From the NCBI GenBank assembly GCA_031255055.1, contig JAIRTG010000188.1, positions 1 to 11,149 of the forward strand: a stretch of 11,149 bases of DNA. Reading direction: 5' to 3'. The translations under genes were made by a program, and so were the position numbers. Source of the stretch: Prevotellaceae bacterium (GTDB lineage: Bacteria > Bacteroidota > Bacteroidia > Bacteroidales > Paludibacteraceae). Positions 7,183-11,149 of this stretch are shown here, one piece after another; within the stretch, counting starts at the first letter, position 1, and the number at the start of each line of letters is the position of its first letter. The notes under the pieces were generated by a model. That model saw nothing but the letters and a program-made list of their open reading frames with translations. It had not been told where the DNA came from and made no database searches.

Positions 7183-8223
7183 ATGCAGAAACCCATCATT
7201 CCCGCCGTTGACAGGCAACTCCTCAAAAAGGAACTCACCGTAAGTCGTTATCTTCGTCCAACCAGTAAGGCACACAATGATATATACATCGTCACAGCGC
7301 ACAATTCACCGAATGTTATGCGCGAAATAGGACGTTTGCGGGAAATATCTTTCCGGTCGTGGGGCGGCGGCACAGGCAAGGAAATAGATATTGACGAGTA
7401 TGATATGCTTCCGAAACCATACTACCAGCTCATTGTGTGGAATCCCGAAGAAGAAGAAATTATCGGCGGTTACCGCTTTTTGCCCGGCATCGACGCCGAG
7501 ATAAAAGAAGACGGTCAGCCGAATTTTGTCATGAGCCATCTGTTTCGGTTCAGTCCGAAATTTATGGAAGAATATCTTCCGTACTGCCTCGAGCTGGGGC
7601 GGGCGTTTATTCAACCCGATTACCAGACTTCTAAAATGGGTATGAAGAGTCTGTTTGCACTCGACAATCTATGGGACGGCTTGGGCGCGATTACCTATAA
7701 AGCCAAAAACGCAATCTATTTTCTCGGCAAAATTAATATCTACGAAACGTATCCCTCCAGAGCGCGTGATCTGATCTATGAGTACATGAAGATTTATTTC
7801 CCCGATAAAGACAGAATCATCTATCCTAAAAAAGAAGTTTTCACCACCATCCAAGCGCAGGAAGACGCCCAAAAGCTGTTTACCGAAGAAGATTGTTTTG
7901 TCGCATATAAAATCCTGCAAAAAGCCGTCAGAGAGACGGGGGAAACCATTCCGCCAATGTTCAATGCCTACATCGGACTTACACGTACTCTGAAAATGTT
8001 CGGAACGACCATCGACCCCGATTTCAGCGGAACGTATGAAACAGGCATCATGGTAACCATGCCCGACCTTATCGACTCAAAACGCGCACGCTACATCGAA
8101 CCTTATATCAAGTACCTGCAATTTGTGCTGAACGAACAGAAAGAAAAACGTCGGATAAGAGTCGCCGAACGTAAAAAACGACGGAGAGAAAGACGACGGA
8201 AACGAAAAAATAAGTCGAATTGA
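7183..8223 (+). CDS. GNAT-family N-acyltransferase (lipoamino-acid type, GlsB-like)
   Basis: Probable transfer of a long acyl chain to an amino-acid amine. The GNAT-type domain (about 35-190) contains the block LREISFRSWGGGTGKEIDID (52-71), then QLIVWNPEEEEIIGGYRF (82-99) and ELGRAFIQPDY (137-147). These features recall the acyltransferase branch related to acyl-homoserine-lactone and ornithine-lipid synthases; in Bacteroides, GlsB of this general kind makes N-acyl glycine (commendamide). I assign the family, not that exact product. Glycine-lipid synthesis usually also needs a PlsC-like O-acyltransferase (GlsA), and none is adjacent. The last 27 residues (320-346) contain 18 Lys/Arg, a basic tail suited to binding acidic membrane lipids or nucleic acid. 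The stop codon lies within a tandem duplication, so the tail may have been altered recently. The ATG at 7183 follows a good promoter match. Confidence 0.82.
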   Translation: MQKPIIPAVDRQLLKKELTVSRYLRPTSKAHNDIYIVTAHNSPNVMREIGRLREISFRSWGGGTGKEIDIDEYDMLPKPYYQLIVWNPEEEEIIGGYRFLPGIDAEIKEDGQPNFVMSHLFRFSPKFMEEYLPYCLELGRAFIQPDYQTSKMGMKSLFALDNLWDGLGAITYKAKNAIYFLGKINIYETYPSRARDLIYEYMKIYFPDKDRIIYPKKEVFTTIQAQEDAQKLFTEEDCFVAYKILQKAVRETGETIPPMFNAYIGLTRTLKMFGTTIDPDFSGTYETGIMVTMPDLIDSKRARYIEPYIKYLQFVLNEQKEKRRIRVAERKKRRRERRRKRKNKSN

Positions 8224-8269
8224 GATACAAACGACGGAAACGAAAAAAATAAGTCGAATTGAGATACAA
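8193..8269. repeat. 38/39-bp tandem duplication spanning the acyltransferase stop codon
   Basis: Copy 1 (8193-8230) and copy 2 (8231-8269) both begin ACGACGGAAACG and end GAGATACAA. They are identical except that the internal A run is six bases in copy 1 and seven in copy 2. The gene's TGA (8221-8223) is in copy 1, so copy 2 is untranslated. With seven As in copy 1 the protein would end at a TAA a few codons earlier; with five it would read on into copy 2. The near identity points to a recent event. Confidence 0.92.
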
Positions 8270-8272
8270 AAA

Positions 8273-8288
8273 AGTGTTTAGTGTTTAG
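8273..8288. repeat. Reversed copy of the left-end heptamer repeat
   Basis: AGTGTTTAGTGTTTAG is the exact reverse complement of 16 bases of the array at 132-159. Two heptamers are present. Occurrence in a second spacer 8 kb away, in the opposite orientation, suggests a dispersed simple repeat in this genome. Confidence 0.6.
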
Positions 8289-8401
8289 CGGTCGATCATC
8301 ACAATGCACAAAACCGTCCAGAACGAAGCATCCGTTGCTCCGCTAATCAACAGTTAACCATATAATCACCGATTTTTGACAGAAAGATAATAGGACAGGC
8401 T

Positions 8402-8483
8402 ATAAAAGGAACCGCCCCGAAGAACACACACCTCGACGGGGCAGTTTGTAGCCGATGAGATGGCTACTTTTGGTAAAAAGGAG
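8402..8483 (-). ncRNA. Candidate two-hairpin small RNA of unknown family
   Basis: Predicted from signals alone. A promoter at 8487-8518 would start minus-strand transcription near 8483. The RNA would first form a hairpin from GTAGCC (8467-8462) and GGCTAC (8453-8448) with an 8-base loop. A single base later comes a 10-bp stem AACTGCCCCG (8446-8437) with CGGGGCGGTT (8419-8410) enclosing a GU-rich 17-base loop (TCGAGGTGTGTGTTCTT), followed by CCTTTTATA, a plausible stop signal. The predicted length is about 80 nt. The exposed GU-rich loop could be a pairing site for mRNA targets. I do not recognise it as 6S, SRP RNA or another known RNA. The alternative is that it is only the terminator of the neighbouring minus-strand operon plus a chance promoter match. 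Confidence 0.45.
8410..8446 (-). terminator. GC-rich intrinsic terminator, minus strand
   Basis: A 10-bp stem (8437-8446 with 8410-8419, one G-T wobble) is followed on the minus strand by CC and then TTTTATA. It would end both the candidate small RNA and any read-through from the ribbon-helix-helix operon, whose last stop is at 8636. On the plus strand no T tract follows directly. Confidence 0.65.
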
Positions 8484-8486
8484 CCA

Positions 8487-8518
8487 CAAAGATATACTCT
8501 TTTTTATAATAAAACAAG
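8487..8518 (-). promoter_or_regulatory. Bacteroidetes-type promoter on the minus strand (CTTG-20-TATCTTTG)
   Basis: On the minus strand TATCTTTG (8494-8487) fits the -7 consensus TAnnTTTG exactly. CTTG (8518-8515) lies 20 bases upstream, at the correct spacing for the TTTG -33 element, with one mismatch. No gene lies downstream before the terminator at 8446-8410, which is why a small RNA is proposed. A 12-bp palindrome (8530-8541) lies just upstream. Confidence 0.5.
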
Positions 8519-8607
8519 GATAATTTTAAAAAATGCATTTTATTTTCGGTTCCGACGGGATTTTTTTTAAGAAACATGTATAAAAAGCGGGTTACAAGGC
8601 AGGGAGA

Positions 8608-8637
8608 GGCGAGAAATCGTCATTTTTTCGCCGTTTT
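8608..8637 (+). terminator. Possible plus-strand terminator
   Basis: GGCGAGAAA (8608-8616) pairs with TTTTTCGCC (8624-8632), nine pairs with one G-T wobble, over a 7-base loop, and GTTTTATT follows. It could stop plus-strand read-through from the acyltransferase gene before it runs antisense into the right-hand operon. It is almost 400 bases from that gene's stop, so the call is weak. Confidence 0.35.
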
Positions 8638-8821
8638 ATTGGTCTTTTTGTTTTTGTGATTTTTTCGGTATCCGTCCACTTATTTTCAATGCCTGGTCGA
8701 GAATGTACAATATTTGTCCGTTTGTGCTGCGAAATTCATCGGTTGCCCACTTCTCAATCGCCGCCATCAGGTCTTCATCAATGCGGAGAACAAAACTTTT
8801 ACTTTTATTTTCTTTTGCCAT
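8636..8821 (-). CDS. Arc-type ribbon-helix-helix DNA-binding protein
   Basis: Small protein of 61 residues, probably a dimeric transcriptional regulator of the Arc/MetJ fold. The strand KSKSFVLRIDEDL is followed by two helices, MAAIEKWATDEF and NGQILYILDQAL, the family's strand-helix-helix order. The segment EFRSTNGQILYIL resembles Arc-family proteins that I associate with Bacteroidetes. A basic Lys/Gln-rich tail (IPKKSQKQKDQ) ends the protein. I start it at the ATG at 8821, after an A-rich stretch; an in-frame TTG six codons upstream is also open but overlaps less plausibly with the preceding gene. It is the last gene of the operon, 14 bases after the membrane-protein stop. No toxin-like partner is present, so an antitoxin role is not supported. 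An autoregulator of the operon is the simplest guess. Confidence 0.85.
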   Translation of the reverse strand: MAKENKSKSFVLRIDEDLMAAIEKWATDEFRSTNGQILYILDQALKISGRIPKKSQKQKDQ

Positions 8822-8835
8822 ATTTTTAAAAGCAA

Positions 8836-9408
8836 TCAACCATTGACTTTTTTCAGTAATTCTTCTATCTCATCGGGCCGTTGTGTACCGATAAGAATCT
8901 TTTTCTTATTTCTCAACTCCAGTTGCAGGCCATATTTGCCCGATACGATATATGCTTTCTCTTTAAAGCCGTGATGGACGCCTGCTCCGTTGAATCTCAG
9001 ATTTCCGAGCCAACGGGTAGCTGTTTTAGAACTGTTTTTCCAAGGCTGAAAGCGGATACCCGCCCCGCCGAACTCCATGCTCCCATATTGACGGATAGAC
9101 GCTTTTGAGATACTTTCCCAAGACAGAAACTTGTATCTCGGATTGAACGGGAAATAGCGAAAATAGATGCCATCGCCGTCGATAATCGTTTCCAGTTTTG
9201 AAAACAGCATCACCACCGTAAACAAAAGTATCGAAACGGTGATAAGTATCAGTTCCGTGTCGGACGCAGGTTTGGTTCCCCATGGCTTTCCCAATATGAT
9301 CTGTCGGAATATCCCGTAGATGAATGGGAGGTTGACTGCCGCTATCAAAGCCGAAAACCACCATGATTTTCGGCTTTGACGTTCATAAAATTCAAAATCT
9401 CGTTTCAT
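8836..9408 (-). CDS. Two-TM membrane protein with a probable PH-like domain
   Basis: Function unknown. The 190-residue protein has a short charged N terminus, two transmembrane segments (about 16-37 and 52-72), then a soluble beta-rich part with alternating strands and a final helix (PDEIEELLKKVNG). The plan of two N-terminal helices, a beta barrel-like region and a C-terminal helix fits bacterial PH-domain membrane proteins. The strand pair YIVSGKYGLQLELRNKKKIL followed by IGTQRPDEIEELL strongly resembles their last strands and helix. No catalytic motif is visible. It starts 3 bases after the hydrolase stop and ends 14 bases before the regulator ATG, so it is certainly in the same transcript. 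It could anchor or sense a state of the inner membrane together with the SPFH protein, but that is inference. Confidence 0.75.
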   Translation of the reverse strand: MKRDFEFYERQSRKSWWFSALIAAVNLPFIYGIFRQIILGKPWGTKPASDTELILITVSILLFTVVMLFSKLETIIDGDGIYFRYFPFNPRYKFLSWESISKASIRQYGSMEFGGAGIRFQPWKNSSKTATRWLGNLRFNGAGVHHGFKEKAYIVSGKYGLQLELRNKKKILIGTQRPDEIEELLKKVNG

Positions 9409-9411
9409 TTT

Positions 9412-10821
9412 TCAATAATATTTTTTCGGGCCGAACGATCGATTTATCCAGTCGGCAATCAACGCTAAGACTTCGGGAGAAATGGTTTCTTCGATTGTTA
9501 CATATTCGCTTAGTGTGCCGGTTTCGGCCGTTTGAAACAAGTGATTCAGGTTCGGCAATTCGGCAATGGTCACCGAAGGGTTACCTCCCTTTTTCAACGC
9601 GGCTTCGATTGCCGACAGATTTTCTTTGGGAGATACCTGCAAATCTTTTTCTCCGTTGATAGCCAAAACAGGACATTGTACTTTTTCCAAAACGGTTTTA
9701 GGATCGAATTTGATGAACTGAAGCATCCACGGCATTGTCAACTGTCGGAGATTCTTTTCGACAATCAAATCTCTATCCGTTATTTCGGAAGATGTCGAAA
9801 AATCTTCATCCGTCATGTTTTGCTTCAGAAAAGTGCGTAGCAGCTCTTTGGTCTGTTCCGCATCATCGTTTTTATAAATGATTTCAAATATTTCCCTGTG
9901 CATTTTTATAGTTCTTTCGATCGTATTTTCATCAAGACCCGAAGCGCGTCCAATCAGTTCCTGTTGCGATAAAAGCACATCGCCTCCTTTCAACCCTGTT
10001 CCCGCCATTAGCACAATGAAAGCAATATCCCTGTCGTCGGAAGCGATGATCGGCGCGATAACACCCCCCTCACTATGACCAATCAGGCCGATTTTCGTTT
10101 TATCGATTTCGACGCGGGTTCGCAGATAGTTGACGGCTGCTGCTGCGTCGGCGGCAAAATCCATTGTGGTGGCGGCGGCAAAATCGCCTGTCGACAAGGC
10201 TGTACCCCTGTCGTCAAAACGCAGAACGGCGATATTGTTTCTCGTAAGATAATCGGAAAGCACAAGGAACGGTTTATGTCCCATCGCTTCTTCGTCGCGG
10301 TTTTGTGCGCCGCTGCCGCTTATCAATACTACAGCCGGAAATTTCCCGCCTATTTTCGGATAGGTGAACGTTCCGGCAAGTGTAATTCCCGCCGCTTCAT
10401 TTTTGAAATAAACATCTTCCGAATGGTATGGATAGGGTTTGTGAGGCTCTTGCGGGCGTTTTTTTTCCTCTACGACAGCTTCTCTCGACAGGTTTAACGG
10501 AAATTTCATACCGTTTTGCGAAAAGGTTCCTTCAATTGCGCTGTCGCTTATCACCTGACCTTCATACAGTATCCCCGCAAGTGGAATCGCCATTTTCAAT
10601 TGATTATCTTCAACATTGACAGTGTTGACCGGAATACCGAACGCATGCTGATCGGGACTGTCCATCCTGGCCGAAAGGCTGTCTTCGGTTTGTTCGATGT
10701 GAAAGACAAGGTGCAGTTGCACGTCTTTTAACGTTCCGTACCATGTCCCTGTAATATCCTGCCCGAAAACGGACAGCATAGAGATGGCAAAAAAGAATAA
10801 GGATAAATTTAACTTTCTCAT
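9412..10821 (-). CDS. Secreted alpha/beta hydrolase (S9/dienelactone-hydrolase-like)
   Basis: Serine hydrolase of 469 residues, probably an esterase or peptidase-like enzyme in the periplasm. I start it at the ATG at 10821, where a typical signal peptide begins (MRKLN, then hydrophobic LSLFFFAISMLSVFG, likely cleavage near Gln21). The frame runs 26 codons further upstream, but that part lies over the end of the SPFH gene. An N-terminal beta domain (about 22-115, starting TGTWYGTL) precedes the hydrolase domain (about 130-469). The catalytic triad is visible: Ser250 in GHSEGG, Asp393 in NGEKDLQV and His427 in NLNHLF. The oxyanion region is LISGSGAQNRDEE (166-178), and FDDRGTALS (202-210) is also conserved in this group. 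Chain-length or peptide preference cannot be deduced. It lies 16 bases behind the SPFH gene and 3 bases before the membrane-protein gene. Confidence 0.9.
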   Translation of the reverse strand: MRKLNLSLFFFAISMLSVFGQDITGTWYGTLKDVQLHLVFHIEQTEDSLSARMDSPDQHAFGIPVNTVNVEDNQLKMAIPLAGILYEGQVISDSAIEGTFSQNGMKFPLNLSREAVVEEKKRPQEPHKPYPYHSEDVYFKNEAAGITLAGTFTYPKIGGKFPAVVLISGSGAQNRDEEAMGHKPFLVLSDYLTRNNIAVLRFDDRGTALSTGDFAAATTMDFAADAAAAVNYLRTRVEIDKTKIGLIGHSEGGVIAPIIASDDRDIAFIVLMAGTGLKGGDVLLSQQELIGRASGLDENTIERTIKMHREIFEIIYKNDDAEQTKELLRTFLKQNMTDEDFSTSSEITDRDLIVEKNLRQLTMPWMLQFIKFDPKTVLEKVQCPVLAINGEKDLQVSPKENLSAIEAALKKGGNPSVTIAELPNLNHLFQTAETGTLSEYVTIEETISPEVLALIADWINRSFGPKKYY

Positions 10822-10837
10822 AACGGACGGATAAGAA

Positions 10838-11149
10838 TTAATGATACAATGTTCCTGAATTAACAACAGGTTGCGCGGGTTCGTCGCTGCAAAGTACAAC
10901 CATCAGATTGGTGACCATCGCCGCCTTTTTTTCATCATCCAACTCAATGACGTTTTCTTCCGACAGCTTGTCGATAGCCATTTTCACCATGCCCACAGCG
11001 CCGTCCACAATTTTTTCGCGTGCGGCAATAATTGCATCCGCCTGCTGACGGCGAAGCATCACTGCGGCAATTTCGGGGGCGTAGGCCAGATAATTGATTC
11101 GCGCTTCGATCACTTCGATACCTGCGATGGATAAGCGTTCGTTGATTTG
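10838..11149 (-). CDS. SPFH/band-7 domain protein, C-terminal part (cut by window edge)
   Basis: Only the last 103 codons are in the window; the reading frame is open to the right edge (it begins QINERLSIAGIEVIEAR). The sequence is typical of the distal part of the SPFH domain and the helical region behind it: GIEVIEARINYLAYAPEIAAVML, then RRQQADAIIAAREKIVDGAVGMV, a helical stretch and the end QPVVNSGTLYH. SPFH proteins (stomatin/prohibitin/flotillin superfamily) form large membrane-attached oligomers linked to protease control and membrane organisation. The apparent GTG start near 11113 is internal and not real. The N-terminal membrane anchor lies outside the window. It is the first visible gene of the four-gene minus-strand operon, so the promoter is also outside. 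Confidence 0.88.
   Translation of the reverse strand, partial: QINERLSIAGIEVIEARINYLAYAPEIAAVMLRRQQADAIIAAREKIVDGAVGMVKMAIDKLSEENVIELDDEKKAAMVTNLMVVLCSDEPAQPVVNSGTLYH

Larger units (their letters stand above)
8224..8635. other. 412-base gene-free region between convergent genes
   Basis: No coding region is supported here. From left to right it holds the second duplication copy, two reversed heptamers, a plain A/T-rich stretch (about 8330-8400), a candidate minus-strand small RNA with its own promoter, a 12-bp palindrome AAAATGCATTTT (8530-8541) and a hairpin next to the stop codon of the ribbon-helix-helix gene. Confidence 0.7.

Noticed and set aside
8822..8839. TTG start for the ribbon-helix-helix protein
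   Set aside because: The ATG at 8821 gives the usual short N terminus before the DNA-binding strand and follows an A-rich stretch.
8636..9408. Toxin-antitoxin pair (ribbon-helix-helix protein with the upstream gene)
   Set aside because: The upstream gene encodes a two-TM protein with a PH-like region and no toxin-like features, and it belongs to a larger operon.
10822..10899. Upstream extension of the alpha/beta hydrolase by 26 codons
   Set aside because: It would bury the signal peptide and run over the SPFH gene's end; the ATG at 10821 gives a normal signal peptide.

Overview
The window looks like chromosomal DNA of a member of the Bacteroidota, most likely the order Bacteroidales. Three lines support this. 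The protein families and their pairings are typical of that group: an SPFH protein near an Arc-type ribbon-helix-helix protein, an M49 peptidase lipoprotein and a Bacteroidetes-type GNAT acyltransferase. Gene starts are preceded by A/T-rich sequence without clear Shine-Dalgarno motifs. Several intergenic regions carry the Bacteroidetes -7 promoter motif TAnnTTTG. Genus cannot be fixed from the sequence alone.

Layout. Positions 1-786 are a gene-poor spacer with dense repeats: an imperfect inverted repeat, nine tandem heptamers (CACTAAA, then CACTAAT), a GC-rich hairpin and a diverged duplicated hairpin element. Next come three plus-strand housekeeping and stress genes: a flavodiiron protein (787-1971), glutamine-dependent NAD+ synthetase nadE (1999-3903) and an MscS-type mechanosensitive channel (4036-5091). 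A long hairpin at 5133-5189 separates the channel from a convergent minus-strand M49 (dipeptidyl peptidase III-like) lipoprotein (5218-6864). A 318-bp divergent promoter region follows, then a plus-strand GNAT N-acyltransferase (7183-8223) whose stop codon lies inside a 38/39-bp tandem duplication.

The gene-free stretch 8224-8635 is the most interesting non-coding part. On the minus strand it has a good promoter match (CTTG, 20 bp, TATCTTTG), then a 6-bp hairpin, then a 10-bp GC-rich stem ending in a short T run. This is the architecture of an independent small RNA of about 80 nt. I do not recognise it as a known family.

The right side is a tightly packed minus-strand operon, read from the right edge leftward: an SPFH/band-7 protein (C-terminal part only, cut by the window edge), a secreted alpha/beta hydrolase, a two-TM protein with a probable PH-like domain, and a small Arc-type ribbon-helix-helix protein. 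Intergenic gaps are 16, 3 and 14 bp. The set suggests an envelope or membrane-quality module with its own small DNA-binding protein, but that function is inferred from context only.

The central genes are individually well understood: oxygen/NO detoxification, NAD supply, osmotic protection, peptide processing and acyl-lipid synthesis. No phage, transposase, CRISPR, tRNA or rRNA gene was found.
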